The notes beneath the pieces were generated by a model, which saw nothing but the letters and a program-made list of their open reading frames with translations, was not told the origin of the DNA and did not search any database. A DNA stretch of 64,000 nucleotides from Shewanella glacialimarina (lineage in GTDB: Bacteria > Pseudomonadota > Gammaproteobacteria > Enterobacterales > Shewanellaceae). Both the position numbers and the translations under genes were made by a program. Shown here piece after piece: positions 38,444-48,636 of this stretch (positions are counted from its first letter, which is position 1; the number at the start of each line of letters is the position of its first letter). The DNA is taken from contig NZ_CP041216.1 in NCBI RefSeq assembly GCF_020511155.1, forward strand, positions 3,224,001 to 3,288,000. Direction: 5' to 3'.

Positions 38444-39120
38444 TTATTCAGTAGCTCCAACACCTGAGCAGCGGCTAGCTGTTCAGCTTTTCTTCTTGAA
38501 CTTGCAACGCCAGTAACGACATTAGCTAAGTCCGTAATACGACATTCAACCGTAAAGGTTTGATCGTGGGCTTCACCTTCTACTTTGACAACTTGGTAGT
38601 CAGGTAAAGGCTTCTTAAAACCTTGAAGATGTTCTTGTAAAATAGTTTTGGGATCTTTTTGGTTAATACCTGGCTTAATATTGACTAGGCGCTGTTTATA
38701 CCAGTTTAGTAATAAACTGCGACAAGCATCTATGTTTGCATCAAGATATACCGCACCAATAATAGCTTCGACGGCATCGGCTAAAATGGATTCTCGACGA
38801 AAACCGCCACTTTTAAGTTCGCCAGGGCCTAGAAACAAATAATCACCAAGCTTAAACTCTTGCGCGATAATGGTCAAAGTATCGCCTTTTACCAAGGTAG
38901 CTCGCATGCGGCTTAAATCGCCCTCTGTCGCTTTAGGGAACTGGTGATATAAGGCATCAGATATAATAATAGATAAAATCGAATCACCTAAGAACTCTAA
39001 GCGTTCATTATGTTTATTAGCTGCACTTCTATGGGTTAGCGCCTGAATAAGTAAGTTAATATCGTTAAATTCATAACCTATTGTGCGACACAATCTAGGC
39101 AGGTTTTTAATCGGCTCCAT
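38440..39120 (-). CDS. rnc: Ribonuclease III
   Basis: Double-strand-specific endoribonuclease for rRNA and mRNA processing. The 226-residue protein has the catalytic signature [14 protein letters not shown] (about 37-50), the second acidic site [14 protein letters not shown] (about 113-126) and a C-terminal double-stranded RNA-binding domain ending in [18 protein letters not shown]. It overlaps lepB by one base and era by four, as in the usual lepB-rnc-era unit. Confidence 0.98.
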   Translation of the reverse strand: MEPIKNLPRLCRTIGYEFNDINLLIQALTHRSAANKHNERLEFLGDSILSIIISDALYHQFPKATEGDLSRMRATLVKGDTLTIIAQEFKLGDYLFLGPGELKSGGFRRESILADAVEAIIGAVYLDANIDACRSLLLNWYKQRLVNIKPGINQKDPKTILQEHLQGFKKPLPDYQVVKVEGEAHDQTFTVECRITDLANVVTGVASSRRKAEQLAAAQVLELLNK

Positions 39121-40034
39121 TACTTTATTCCGCCTGTGCGCTCAAAACGGACACCGCTGGGTACCCAGGTTGGTAACAATCCACTTGCGTCACGGTCAAA
39201 TTCAAAACTAATCCAAATTGCCACGGCTTTCCCGACTAGGTTTTCTTCAGGGACAAAACCCCAAAAGCGACTGTCGGTACTATTATCACGGTTATCGCCC
39301 ATAGCAAAATATTGCCCTTCAGGGACAATAAACTCACCTATTTGAGTGCCTGACTGCTGATAAAAATGTTGTCTGAAATCGGGACGAGAAGGATTAACTA
39401 AAATGTCGTGTTCAAGCCCATCCGTCGTTTCTTTGTAACGGATTAATGGAACACCTTCATGGGTAAACTCGCCACGATTAACTTCCATATGTGCTATGCT
39501 GACAGGATCAGGGCAAACGTTATCGCTGCTACATTTTGGCTGAATAGTTAATTGTTTATTACTGTAAGTGACTTTGTCACCAGGTAAGCCCACCACACGT
39601 TTAATATAGTCAATTTTTGGATTTTCTGGATATTTGAACACAAATACATCACCACGCTCAGGCTCACCAGTTTCAATCAGCTTAGTGCGCCATACAGGGT
39701 CACGTAATCCATAGCTGAACTTTTCAACTAAGATAAAATCACCCACCAGCAATGTTGGCATCATAGAGCCCGATGGGATTTGAAAGGGCTCGTAGATAAA
39801 TGAGCGCAGGATCATCACAAACGCAATGACAGGAAAAATTGAATGCGCAGTTTCAACCACCACAGGTTCACGAATTATTTTATCAATAGCTTCTTCACTA
39901 AGCTGTTGCGAGCCAGACTGGGCTAAGGCGAGCTTTTCTTTGCGTTTGGGCGCAAAAAATAGCACATCAACAAGCCAAATCAGACCGCTGATAAGGGTGA
40001 CTAGCACGAGAATGGTAGAAAAATAAGCTGCCAT
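39120..40034 (-). CDS. lepB: Signal peptidase I
   Basis: Inner-membrane Ser/Lys peptidase that removes signal peptides from exported proteins. From the ATG at 40034 ([20 protein letters not shown]) it has 304 residues; the longer frame to 40103 lacks support. Two N-terminal membrane segments are followed by [18 protein letters not shown] with the catalytic Ser, and by [13 protein letters not shown] with the catalytic Lys. [18 protein letters not shown] is box E. AGGAG lies 11 bases upstream of the start. Confidence 0.97.
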   Translation of the reverse strand: MAAYFSTILVLVTLISGLIWLVDVLFFAPKRKEKLALAQSGSQQLSEEAIDKIIREPVVVETAHSIFPVIAFVMILRSFIYEPFQIPSGSMMPTLLVGDFILVEKFSYGLRDPVWRTKLIETGEPERGDVFVFKYPENPKIDYIKRVVGLPGDKVTYSNKQLTIQPKCSSDNVCPDPVSIAHMEVNRGEFTHEGVPLIRYKETTDGLEHDILVNPSRPDFRQHFYQQSGTQIGEFIVPEGQYFAMGDNRDNSTDSRFWGFVPEENLVGKAVAIWISFEFDRDASGLLPTWVPSGVRFERTGGIK

Positions 40035-40161
40035 TACTGATAGAACTCCTAAAATAAGTCTTACACTTTGAACGTTATTATCAACACAAACAGTGTAAGC
40101 CATTTTAAACGACTCAATACTGATATGATTTTGCAGATAAACTGAATTTATTATAACGATA

Positions 40162-40180
40162 ACGCCGCTAAATGCGGCGT
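40162..40180. terminator. Hairpin between lepA and lepB
   Basis: ACGCCGC (40162-40168) pairs with GCGGCGT (40174-40180) over a 5-base loop, about 30 bases after lepA. On the minus strand the following bases are T-rich but interrupted, so it may be a weak terminator or attenuator within the operon. Confidence 0.5.
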
Positions 40181-40209
40181 CATCTTTGAAGCTTTTGGGT
40201 TAATTATGA

Positions 40210-42000
40210 TTAATCATTTAACTTCAATACTGCTAAGAATGCCTCCTGTGGCACCTCAACATTACCCACTTGCTTCATTCGTTTTTTACCTTCTTTTTGC
40301 TTGTTTAGTAGCTTCTTCTTACGCGATACGTCACCACCGTAACACTTAGCGGTAACATCTTTACGTAAGGCTTTAATTGTTGAACGTGCAACAATCTGAC
40401 TACCAATAGCAGCTTGAATAGCAATATCGAACATCTGCCTTGGAATAAGCTCTTTCATCTTTTCAACCAATGCTAGGCCACGATGACGAATGTTTGTACG
40501 GTGAATGATCATAGCCAATGCATCAACACGGTCACCATTGATTAAGATATCAAGACGGACCATGTCAGCAGGGTCAAAACGAATAAAGTTATATTCAAGT
40601 GACGCATAACCACGGCTAGTCGACTTTAAGCGGTCGAAGAAGTCCATAACTACTTCTGCCATTGGCAAATGATATGTCACTGCAACTTGATTACCATGAT
40701 AAACCATATTGGTTTGCATACCGCGCTTATCAATACATAAGGTAATCACGTTACCTAAGTATTCTTTTGGCACTAAAATATTGGCTTCGACAATCGGTTC
40801 ACGGATTTCTGTCACATTATTCAGTGCAGGTAGATCCGATGGGTTATCTACATAGATAACTTCACCGCTAGTCATTTCAACTTCATACACAACGGTTGGC
40901 GCAGTGGTTATCAAATCAAGATTATATTCACGCTCTAAACGCTCTTGAACGATCTCCATGTGCAACAAGCCAAGGTAACCGATACGGAAACCAAACCCAA
41001 GTGCACTGGAGGTTTCTGGTTCGAAAAACAGTGATGCATCGTTTAATGATAACTTATTTAACGCTTCACGAAAATTTTCGTATTCGTCTGTCGAAATAGG
41101 GAAAACACCGGCATAAACCTGTGGTTTTACTTTTTTAAATCCAGGTAAAGGTAGCTCAGCGCCATGCTTAGCATGTGTTAGCGTATCCCCTACAGGTGCG
41201 CCATGGATCTCTTTAATACCAGAGATAACATAACCTACTTCACCTGCACGTAATTCTGCGGTGTCTTTCTCTTTCGGCGTAAAAATACCCACGCGATCTG
41301 CGTTGTAATTTATGCCAGTAGACATCACTTTAAACTTATCACCTTTCTTTAATACGCCATGCTTAATACGTACTAATGAGACAACACCTAAATAAGCATC
41401 AAACCAGGAGTCGATAATAAGTGCCTGTAAAGGGCCATCGATGTTGCCTTGCGGTGGTGGAATTTTGGCAATAATCTCTTCAAGTACATCTTGAATACCC
41501 ACACCGGTTTTTGCTGAGCAGCGCACAGCATCCATGGCATCGATACCAACGATATCTTCGATTTCTGCTGCCACTCTATCTGGCTCAGCTTGTGGTAAAT
41601 CAATTTTATTCAATACCGGTACAACGTCTAGATTCATCTCTAAGGCGGTGTAACAATTTGCTAATGTTTGCGCTTCAACACCTTGGCCGGCATCGACTAC
41701 TAATAGCGCGCCTTCACAAGCGGCAAGAGATCGAGAGACTTCGTATGAAAAGTCAACGTGGCCTGGAGTATCAATAAAGTTTAACTGATAAGTATTACCA
41801 TCTTTGGCTGTATAGTCCAAGGTCACACTTTGGGCTTTAATGGTAATGCCACGCTCACGTTCAATGTCCATTGAATCAAGAACCTGAGCAGCCATTTCGC
41901 GGTCACTTAAGCCGCCACAAACCTGGATAAGACGATCAGATAAGGTGGATTTGCCATGGTCGATATGGGCAATAATTGAAAAGTTTCTAATGTGTTTCAT
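40210..42000 (-). CDS. lepA: Elongation factor 4 (LepA)
   Basis: Translational GTPase of 596 residues, the standard length. G motifs [24 protein letters not shown] and NKIDLPQA lie in the N-terminal domain; [20 protein letters not shown] marks the EF-G-like domain. The LepA-specific C-terminal tail is intact ([20 protein letters not shown]). It precedes lepB on the same strand, the normal lepA-lepB order, with about 175 bases between that contain a hairpin. Confidence 0.98.
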   Translation of the reverse strand: MKHIRNFSIIAHIDHGKSTLSDRLIQVCGGLSDREMAAQVLDSMDIERERGITIKAQSVTLDYTAKDGNTYQLNFIDTPGHVDFSYEVSRSLAACEGALLVVDAGQGVEAQTLANCYTALEMNLDVVPVLNKIDLPQAEPDRVAAEIEDIVGIDAMDAVRCSAKTGVGIQDVLEEIIAKIPPPQGNIDGPLQALIIDSWFDAYLGVVSLVRIKHGVLKKGDKFKVMSTGINYNADRVGIFTPKEKDTAELRAGEVGYVISGIKEIHGAPVGDTLTHAKHGAELPLPGFKKVKPQVYAGVFPISTDEYENFREALNKLSLNDASLFFEPETSSALGFGFRIGYLGLLHMEIVQERLEREYNLDLITTAPTVVYEVEMTSGEVIYVDNPSDLPALNNVTEIREPIVEANILVPKEYLGNVITLCIDKRGMQTNMVYHGNQVAVTYHLPMAEVVMDFFDRLKSTSRGYASLEYNFIRFDPADMVRLDILINGDRVDALAMIIHRTNIRHRGLALVEKMKELIPRQMFDIAIQAAIGSQIVARSTIKALRKDVTAKCYGGDVSRKKKLLNKQKEGKKRMKQVGNVEVPQEAFLAVLKLND

Positions 42001-42148
42001 TATGAGGCAATGACTACTACTAAAAAAGGTGAAAAATATGGTGTCAAATTGTACCTGATTAGGGTAGCAATACCAATCAGATTCATCATTGATATTTAAA
42101 TGAGGGTAGAAATAGCGCTAATCGATATGATGCAAGAAGTAGAAATCA

Positions 42149-42685
42149 TTAAACTTGACGGAATAAATCCACTTGTTGACCTAAATTACTGATAATCACA
42201 GGTTGAGCATCGGCTTCAATTCGATGGGCAAAATATTTACCTATTCGCCAACTTAATACACTGCCTATTAATGCCATCAACATGGCACTGGTATTAGAAT
42301 CAAGCGCCAGACCTAGCCCTAATACATGACCCAAAGCGGCAAACATAAATAGCCCCAGCAATGGTAGAAGATACACCAGTGCTGCCGCCTTAATAATTAC
42401 ACTTTCAGGTAAGCCAAGTTTGAGCATATCGCCTTGCTGATAGGATTTATCACTGGCAATAGCAAAACGTTGAGTTTTGACAGAAAAGGCTTTAGCAACT
42501 GCAGAGGTGCCGCAATTTTCACTACTACTGCAATGATTACATGCACTTTTTAACTCAACCTCAACCATAACCCAACCAGATTGATATTCAACCACGCGCG
42601 CAAGCTCCTCCATTAAGGCACTAGACTCTTGCGGGCCGTTTTGAGGCAATTTCGGTTGAGACTTTGAAACATCTGGCATAATCAT
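42149..42685 (-). CDS. rseC: Sigma-E factor regulatory protein RseC
   Basis: Inner-membrane protein of the rpoE operon. Up to 178 residues: an N-terminal cytoplasmic part with the four-Cys motif CNHCSSSENCG, then two membrane segments (AAALVYLLPLLGLFMFAALG and SAMLMALIGSVLSW). The start is uncertain: the frame opens at 42685 without a clear ribosome site, and an internal ATG (MEELARVVEY, 42613) would give the length of E. coli RseC. It lies 27 bases after rseB. Confidence 0.9.
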   Translation of the reverse strand: MIMPDVSKSQPKLPQNGPQESSALMEELARVVEYQSGWVMVEVELKSACNHCSSSENCGTSAVAKAFSVKTQRFAIASDKSYQQGDMLKLGLPESVIIKAAALVYLLPLLGLFMFAALGHVLGLGLALDSNTSAMLMALIGSVLSWRIGKYFAHRIEADAQPVIISNLGQQVDLFRQV

Positions 42686-42712
42686 TGATATCTATTAATA
42701 AGGTTTGAGCGC

Positions 42713-43642
42713 TTATTTTAGCGCTAAACTTCTGGCAATGCGCTCTAAAGTTGCGCTGGGCACTTTTCCAATCGCAACCACTTCAGCGTTGCCCACCTTT
42801 TCAACCACCATAGATAAACCATTGCGGGTGACAAGTTCTTCTGGCATCGGCCCTTCTGTCTTACGTGCAACATAGACTGAGATATTGGCCAAACCATCAG
42901 AAAGTGCAATATATTCAACAGGCTCGTGAATACCAATTAGGCGATGGTTATCACTTACAACCATGTTAAATCCTTCAGGTAACCAGGTAAACTGCCAATC
43001 CTGGGCATCTTTGCGATCGGCTTGATTAATAACCTCTGGCCATTTATGTTTGCTGGCCTCGACTAGAATGCTTGGAGATTCAATAAATTCGACAAGCTCA
43101 ATAACCATAGTCTGTTCAAGCAGCTGTTTATCACGATTTAATGTGTCATATCGCAAGGGCAAGTATGTTTCCATATCCACCCAAATCTGTGCATCATAAC
43201 GATGCTCATCTTTGGCGATAAATCGGATCATTTGCCCAGCTCGGCCCGCTATACGACTTCGGCCTCCCAAAACAAACTGATAACCCTGTTCTAATTTAGT
43301 AATATTGCCTGAAAGTGATGCAGGCCAGACCCCCTGTATAAGATTAGCAGTAACACTATAGGGTGGTTGGTCATGCTCTAAAAAGGTCACTTTATTGCCC
43401 ACTTTAACGGCATTTTTAGGGGGACCATTTAGGTACTCTACATACGAAATATGTTGTTCGCCTACCAGTCCTTGAACAAACACTAGAGGACGGACATGAT
43501 CAGCTTGAACTTGTATAATAGAGGCTTTGAATTGTTTCTCGCTAAGTGCTTGGCTCATATGAGTGAGCCATTCTTTAGCAGACAACTCTTCACTATGACT
43601 AAGGGGAGAAATTATTAACAGTGCTAGCAGGATAATGCGCAA
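42713..43642 (-). CDS. rseB: Sigma-E factor regulatory protein RseB
   Basis: Periplasmic lipid/LPS sensor that binds RseA and shields it from DegS cleavage. The best start is a TTG at 43642, five bases after AGGAG; it gives the signal peptide RIILLALLIISPLSHSEE and about 309 residues. Upstream TTG codons have no ribosome site. The N-terminal LolA-like domain (WLTHMSQALSEKQFKASII) and the C-terminal domain (FTWLPEGFNMV, EPVEYIALSDGLANISVYV) fit the MucB/RseB family. Confidence 0.93.
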   Translation of the reverse strand: MRIILLALLIISPLSHSEELSAKEWLTHMSQALSEKQFKASIIQVQADHVRPLVFVQGLVGEQHISYVEYLNGPPKNAVKVGNKVTFLEHDQPPYSVTANLIQGVWPASLSGNITKLEQGYQFVLGGRSRIAGRAGQMIRFIAKDEHRYDAQIWVDMETYLPLRYDTLNRDKQLLEQTMVIELVEFIESPSILVEASKHKWPEVINQADRKDAQDWQFTWLPEGFNMVVSDNHRLIGIHEPVEYIALSDGLANISVYVARKTEGPMPEELVTRNGLSMVVEKVGNAEVVAIGKVPSATLERIARSLALK

Positions 43643-43705
43643 GCTAACTCCTAAAAGGTAAAGCAGCAATAGCCTATTACACCATTGCTGTAGGGAGAAT
43701 AAAAG

Positions 43706-44302
43706 TTATTGGTTTACATCAGCAGTGTTAGCTTTTTGTGCTTCAACACTAGGATTTAAACGTTGTTGTAGCATGTGGTCTTGAATATAAGCGTTAACTC
43801 TTCGACGCTGCTCAAGCACTTGCTCATTAGTGTAACCTTGTTGATTAACCACTGGGCCTGTTTGCAAACTTACCGGTGACATGGTGCCCACTAAAGGACG
43901 AGTATTAAACACAGGTAAAGGCGATTCAGGATCTTGGTCATAGGACTGCACACCAACAATGGCCACAAGCGCCACACTGGCAGCTATTGCATACTGACCA
44001 AACTGTTTAAATAGTGAAACCACGTTTGAAGGTTTACTAGCAGTTACCACAGCTGCACCTTGTTCAGACATTTTCGCCTTGGGCGCCATTATCGTTGGCT
44101 CTAGTGCGATTGCTGCAGCAATGCTTGCTGTAATATCTAAGTCGATGGCCGCAGGTAGTTCACCGCGCATCGTATCACCAATCATGTGATAACGTTGCCA
44201 TTCTTGATGAGAGTCTACATCAGATGCAAGTTGAGCTAATGTTTGATCATCAACTTCACCATCTACCGCTGCAGATACCCATTCTTGACTTGATTTAACC
44301 AT
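43706..44302 (-). CDS. rseA: Anti-sigma-E factor RseA
   Basis: Single-pass inner-membrane anti-sigma factor that holds RpoE inactive until cut by DegS and RseP. The 198-residue protein has the N-terminal RseA domain (EWVSAAVDGEVDDQTL, WQRYHMIGDTMRGELP), a membrane segment at about 100-116 (YAIAASVALVAIVGVQSY) and a periplasmic tail with VNQQGYTNEQVLEQRRRVN. It lies 25 bases after rpoE. Confidence 0.96.
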   Translation of the reverse strand: MVKSSQEWVSAAVDGEVDDQTLAQLASDVDSHQEWQRYHMIGDTMRGELPAAIDLDITASIAAAIALEPTIMAPKAKMSEQGAAVVTASKPSNVVSLFKQFGQYAIAASVALVAIVGVQSYDQDPESPLPVFNTRPLVGTMSPVSLQTGPVVNQQGYTNEQVLEQRRRVNAYIQDHMLQQRLNPSVEAQKANTADVNQ

Positions 44303-44327
44303 TTGTCACCTATCTTAATAGAGGCTA

Positions 44328-44906
44328 TTACTTTTCCAGTAGAGGCTGGAGCTGTTTATCGATTGCTTCACGGGCGCGAAATATCCGCGATCTTACCGTG
44401 CCGACAGGGCAATCCATGATATTGGCAATATCTTCGTAACTCATACCATCAAGTTCACGTAAAGATATGGCTATCTTTAATTCTTCAGGCAATGTCTCGA
44501 GGGTATCAAAGATCACTTTACTCATTTGATCTTTCATTAATAACCGCTCTGGCGAAGCAAATTCTTTTAAAGCATCACTGCCTTCATAGTATTCAGCTTC
44601 TTCAATATCAACATCACTTCCAGGTGCTTTACGACCTTGTGCTGTGAGATGATTTTTTGCCGTATTGACTGCTATTCGGTACAACCAAGTATAAAAAGCA
44701 CTATCACCACGAAAATTAGCAAGTGCACGATAAGCTTTAATAAAAGCCTCTTGTGTTACATCCTGCACATCCGCTTGATTTCGAACATATCGTCCGATCA
44801 GGCTCATCACTTTGTTCTGGTATTTCATTACCAACAGGTTAAAAGCGTTTTTATCGCCTTGCTGTACACGCTCAACTAATTGTTGATCACTATATTGTCC
44901 ACTCAT
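44328..44906 (-). CDS. rpoE: RNA polymerase sigma factor RpoE (sigma-E)
   Basis: Extracytoplasmic-function sigma factor for envelope stress. The 192-residue protein shows region 2 (FNLLVMKYQNKVMSLIGRYV, DVQDVTQEAFIKAYRAL, FYTWLYRIAVNTAKNHL) and region 4 (LPEELKIAISLRELDGMSYE with CPVGTVRSRIFRAREAID). It heads rpoE-rseA-rseB-rseC and is preceded by a sigma-E type promoter, which predicts autoregulation. Confidence 0.98.
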   Translation of the reverse strand: MSGQYSDQQLVERVQQGDKNAFNLLVMKYQNKVMSLIGRYVRNQADVQDVTQEAFIKAYRALANFRGDSAFYTWLYRIAVNTAKNHLTAQGRKAPGSDVDIEEAEYYEGSDALKEFASPERLLMKDQMSKVIFDTLETLPEELKIAISLRELDGMSYEDIANIMDCPVGTVRSRIFRAREAIDKQLQPLLEK

Positions 44907-44968
44907 CCGAGCCGACTACTCCTAAATCTGTATAACTGATATTCAGTCGCTCGAATCCTGTTCATATA

Positions 44969-44996
44969 AGTAGACAGAGCATTTTGATAAAAGTTC
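44969..44996 (-). promoter_or_regulatory. Sigma-E dependent promoter of rpoE
   Basis: On the minus strand GAACTT (44991-44996) and TCTACT (44969-44974) are separated by 16 bases, fitting the sigma-E consensus (GGAACTT, 16-17 bases, TCtgA-like). It lies 62 bases before the rpoE start. Confidence 0.7.
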
Positions 44997-45148
44997 GATA
45001 AAACATAAAAAAAAATTCATTTTGCTGGCTTTATGCCAAATAAATACTAAATAAACGCGTCTAGCATGAACAAAATATCGGCTTAATGTACCCAAGTATG
45101 GTGTTTTGATTTACCATTACTGAACCATTTCTTGACCCATGATACCCG

Positions 45149-46756
45149 ATGACACAAGCAGTTGAATACCAATCTGACATTTTGGTTATAGGTAGCGGTG
45201 CTGCAGGGCTTACTTTAGCACTCCATTTAGCAGAAAAATCGTCAGTTATTTTACTTTCTAAAGGTCCTTTAGCCGAAGGTTCCACCTTGTATGCACAAGG
45301 TGGAATAGCATCGGTTTTTGATGAAGATGACACAATTGAATCTCATGTCAGTGATACGCTAATTGCCGGTGCGGGATTATGTGATGAAGCGGTGGTGAAA
45401 TTTACCGCTGAAAATGCTAAAGCTTCAATGCAATGGTTAATAGATTGCGGCGTTGCTTTTGATAAAGAAGAAACGTTAGGCAATCAAAAAGATGCACCCT
45501 ATCATTTAACTCGTGAAGGTGGGCATAGCCATCGCCGTATCTTGCACGCTGCAGATGCCACAGGCAAAGCTGTGCAAACAACATTACAAGAGCGCGCATT
45601 AAACCACCCTAACATTAGAGTATTAGAACGCTACAATGCGATCGATTTAATTACTTCTCGCAAGCTCAATCGCCCAGGAAACAGAGTGTTAGGCGCTTAT
45701 GTGTGGAACCGAGACAGAGAACACGTCGAAACGATTACAGCCAAGTTTGTTGCTCTTGCCACAGGTGGTAGCTCAAAAGTATATCAGTACACTTCTAACC
45801 CCGATATTGCCAGTGGCGATGGTATTGCCATGGCATGGCGTGCAGGTTGTCGCATTGCAAATATGGAGTTTAATCAATTCCACCCGACTTGCTTATACCA
45901 TGCTGAAGCTAAAAACTTTTTACTGTCTGAAGCATTAAGAGGAGAAGGTGCTTACCTTCGTCGCCCTGATGGCAGTCGTTTTATGCCTGAATTTGATGAA
46001 CGGGCAGAGTTGGCCCCTAGGGACATTGTTGCCCGCGCTATCGATTATGAAATGAAACGTTTGGGCTCAGATTGTGTCTATTTAGATATTAGCCATAAAC
46101 CGGCCGATTTTATCATTAAACATTTTCCGACTATTTACCAACGCTGCTTAGAATTAGGTATCGATATTACCAAAACAGCGATTCCGGCTGTACCAGCAGC
46201 ACATTATACCTGCGGTGGCGTAATGACTGATTTACATGGTCAAACAGATTTGAACGGCTTATATGCGGTAGGTGAAGTGGCATACACCGGACTTCATGGT
46301 GCTAACCGACTTGCCAGCAACTCATTACTTGAGTGCTTAGTGTTTGCCCGCGCAGCGTCGCAGGATATTGAAAGCCAATTGCAAAAAATTAAAATGCCAG
46401 AAAATGTGCCGGTATGGGATGAAAGTAAGGTCAGTAACTCAGATGAAGAAGTCGTTATTGCCCATAACTGGCATGAACTTAGACTTTTCATGTGGGATTA
46501 TGTCGGCATTGTCAGAACCGATAAACGTTTAGAACGCGCAATGCGTCGTTGCATGATGTTACAGCAAGAAATTCAAGAATATTATTCAAACTTTAGGGTC
46601 AGTAATAACTTACTTGAATTACGTAACCTTGTACAAGTAGCGGAACTGATTATTCGCTGCGCAATGGAGCGCAAAGAAAGCCGCGGGCTTCACTATAATC
46701 TTGATTACCCTGAGTTGCTTGATAATCCTCAACCGACTATTTTGCAGCCAAATTAA
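45149..46756 (+). CDS. nadB: L-aspartate oxidase
   Basis: Flavoenzyme that oxidises aspartate to iminoaspartate for NAD synthesis. The 535-residue protein has the FAD motif [19 protein letters not shown], the [28 protein letters not shown] region, EFNQFHPT, the active-site block [14 protein letters not shown] and [19 protein letters not shown]. It is divergent from rpoE, the conserved nadB/rpoE arrangement. Confidence 0.98.
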   Translation: MTQAVEYQSDILVIGSGAAGLTLALHLAEKSSVILLSKGPLAEGSTLYAQGGIASVFDEDDTIESHVSDTLIAGAGLCDEAVVKFTAENAKASMQWLIDCGVAFDKEETLGNQKDAPYHLTREGGHSHRRILHAADATGKAVQTTLQERALNHPNIRVLERYNAIDLITSRKLNRPGNRVLGAYVWNRDREHVETITAKFVALATGGSSKVYQYTSNPDIASGDGIAMAWRAGCRIANMEFNQFHPTCLYHAEAKNFLLSEALRGEGAYLRRPDGSRFMPEFDERAELAPRDIVARAIDYEMKRLGSDCVYLDISHKPADFIIKHFPTIYQRCLELGIDITKTAIPAVPAAHYTCGGVMTDLHGQTDLNGLYAVGEVAYTGLHGANRLASNSLLECLVFARAASQDIESQLQKIKMPENVPVWDESKVSNSDEEVVIAHNWHELRLFMWDYVGIVRTDKRLERAMRRCMMLQQEIQEYYSNFRVSNNLLELRNLVQVAELIIRCAMERKESRGLHYNLDYPELLDNPQPTILQPN

Positions 46757-46783
46757 TAGATTAAATCGCTGTGGATGACTAAA

Positions 46784-46820
46784 CCTGTATAGCAAGCCAT
46801 TAAACGGCTTGCTATACAGG
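46784..46820. terminator. 15-base perfect hairpin between nadB and ygfX
   Basis: CCTGTATAGCAAGCC (46784-46798) is the exact inverse of 46806-46820 with a 7-base loop. The right arm includes the last codons and stop of ygfX. It lacks a T run, so it may stop both converging transcripts only partly, or protect their 3' ends. Confidence 0.55.
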
Positions 46821-47261
46821 GCGACTTTGATTGACAAGGCGACACAAGGTTCTGTATTGAGAGTCATCTAGCATGTCTGCCCAAACACAGCATATTTGAC
46901 GCGACTCGTCTTCAAACTCTAGATATAGCAAGCAAAATAACGGGCAAATAAACGCCGCTTTACCAAAAGTAAATGATTGACCATTTACTAAGCGCCCACC
47001 TAATGCCCCATCAATTATTATCTGACACTGCCATTTTCTTAATACCAATAACTGCCAAGCAAAAACCACAGGCACAAGCAGTATCAATATATAGAAAAAG
47101 CTTTTAAATAAAATTGAGTCCATTTGTGGCCAGGCAATGAAGCTTGTCATGACAACAGCAAAAATTATCCAGTAGCATAAGTACTGATTAAACGACGCAC
47201 TCAACACAAACAAGCTTGTGTGAGTGCTATTTGAGGCTTGTTTACGGTGCTGGACGTCCAC
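46812..47261 (-). CDS. ygfX: YgfX-like membrane protein (DUF1434/CptA-like)
   Basis: A 149-residue inner-membrane protein with two adjoining hydrophobic segments (YLCYWIIFAVVMTSFIAW and SFFYILILLVPVVFAWQLLV) and a soluble tail. Sequence similarity to E. coli YgfX is modest, but the position directly after and overlapping sdhE is the conserved pairing. YgfX/CptA has been described both as a toxin partner of SdhE and as a membrane partner in flavinylation; its role remains debated. Confidence 0.75.
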   Translation of the reverse strand: MDVQHRKQASNSTHTSLFVLSASFNQYLCYWIIFAVVMTSFIAWPQMDSILFKSFFYILILLVPVVFAWQLLVLRKWQCQIIIDGALGGRLVNGQSFTFGKAAFICPLFCLLYLEFEDESRQICCVWADMLDDSQYRTLCRLVNQSRPV

Positions 47262-47481
47262 GAACTTTAACTACCATGGCTGCAAGCAAAGTATCTGGGC
47301 ATTGCTCATGTCCCATAAACCAGGCAAATAATTCTGGATCCTCGCACTCTAGCAGACGAATAAAAGTTTGCTTATCTTCATCGGACATATCTTGATATTG
47401 TGCCTCAATAAACGGCTGAAGCAATACATCAAGCTCTAACATTCCGCGGCGACAAGCCCAGCGGACTCTGGCAATATTCAT
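47242..47481 (-). CDS. sdhE: FAD assembly factor SdhE
   Basis: Small chaperone that helps covalent FAD attachment to succinate dehydrogenase and fumarate reductase. It has 79 residues from the ATG at 47481 (MNIARVRWACRRGMLELDVL); the RGMLELD motif is the flavinylation signature RGxxE. The middle FIRLLECEDPELFAWFMGH is conserved. It overlaps ygfX by 20 bases. Confidence 0.95.
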   Translation of the reverse strand: MNIARVRWACRRGMLELDVLLQPFIEAQYQDMSDEDKQTFIRLLECEDPELFAWFMGHEQCPDTLLAAMVVKVRGRPAP

Positions 47482-47530
47482 TAATTCCAACACAATACTC
47501 CTGCGAAAATTTAGGTCAACCTCGTTGAGG

Positions 47531-48463
47531 TTAGTCCACTAGTCCTAAGCGATTATCAAAATCTTGTACTTGCTGATCTAATCCTGAAAATAAATCGGTA
47601 AAATCAGTTTCAAGCAAGCTTTTCACTGCCGGATGTTGGATCATCCTTTCAGCAAACATGACATGATATTCTTCTTTAATGTCGGTGGTTTCGCCTAACA
47701 AAACCATTCCTTGCGAAAGTATATCATGACGATAAATAGACGGGGCGACAAAAATACCTCGTTTAAAATATCCAAATGCTTTCATCATAGCTGCATCATC
47801 AAACTCGCCTAAAATACTGACATTAAGGTTTTTTTCAGCAAACCAGCGATGCAACTGCTGTCCAAGTGATGTTCGGATCCCAGGAATCAGCAACTTTTCC
47901 TGCTCTAAACACGCAGGAAATTCAGCATCAATAGGATGAGCACAAAAAAAGCTTACCCCACATTCACCTAATTTTTTAGATAAAATATCAGTGTACTTCA
48001 ATGCCCCGCCAGCACAATCTGACAGTATCATATCTAGCTGATGTTCACGTAATCTAGCGATAAGGCTTTCATGGGTAGACTCATAACACGCAAGATGTAT
48101 CGAACCATCATGTGGAATAACAGTTAATAGCACCCTGCTCACCAGCGCTTTGGACAAAGCATCAGCAATTCCGACTTCAAATAATACAGAGGAGTCTTTT
48201 TGATAGTTAAGCAAATCAAGCATTTCATTACTTAAATTAAACATTTTATCGGCATAACGATAAACGACTTCACCGAGTTCTGTTGCCTCTAGGTTGCGCC
48301 CAACTCGCTTAAACAGTGCGCCCTTCAACCTTCCCTCTAGTAAACGCATTTGGCCAGTAATCGTTTGAGGCGCTAAACACAATGCTTCAGCAGCTTTAAC
48401 AACCGAACCTTTTCGTTTAACCATCCAAAAATAGTAAAGATGATTATAATTAAGATGTTGCAT
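47531..48463 (-). CDS. nhaR: LysR-type transcriptional activator NhaR
   Basis: Sodium-responsive activator of nhaA. The 310-residue protein has the NhaR-type N-terminal helix-turn-helix: LNYNHLYYFWMVKRKGSVVK, then QTITGQMRLLEGRLKGALFK. An effector-binding domain follows (about 90-300). In E. coli nhaR directly follows nhaA; here one secreted-protein gene lies between, all on the same strand. Confidence 0.93.
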   Translation of the reverse strand: MQHLNYNHLYYFWMVKRKGSVVKAAEALCLAPQTITGQMRLLEGRLKGALFKRVGRNLEATELGEVVYRYADKMFNLSNEMLDLLNYQKDSSVLFEVGIADALSKALVSRVLLTVIPHDGSIHLACYESTHESLIARLREHQLDMILSDCAGGALKYTDILSKKLGECGVSFFCAHPIDAEFPACLEQEKLLIPGIRTSLGQQLHRWFAEKNLNVSILGEFDDAAMMKAFGYFKRGIFVAPSIYRHDILSQGMVLLGETTDIKEEYHVMFAERMIQHPAVKSLLETDFTDLFSGLDQQVQDFDNRLGLVD

Positions 48464-48577
48464 AGAGTCAGCCTTTTAAAAAATACATCTTTTGCAATGA
48501 AGGTATAAACACCCCTCAACAGTAAAAACAGTTTAACTCACTTAATGTGGCAGCCACTGAGTCAGTTCCTGTGAAAC

Positions 48578-48604
48578 AAAAATCGCCCACATTAGTGAGC
48601 GATT
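48578..48604 (-). terminator. Terminator after the Rap1a-like gene
   Basis: AATCGCCCAC (48581-48590) pairs with GTGAGCGATT (48595-48604) with one mismatch around ATTA; T-rich sequence follows on the minus strand. It separates the nhaA unit from nhaR. Confidence 0.75.
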
Positions 48605-48636
48605 TTCTATATAGGAACACAGTAAAAGTGAAGTCG

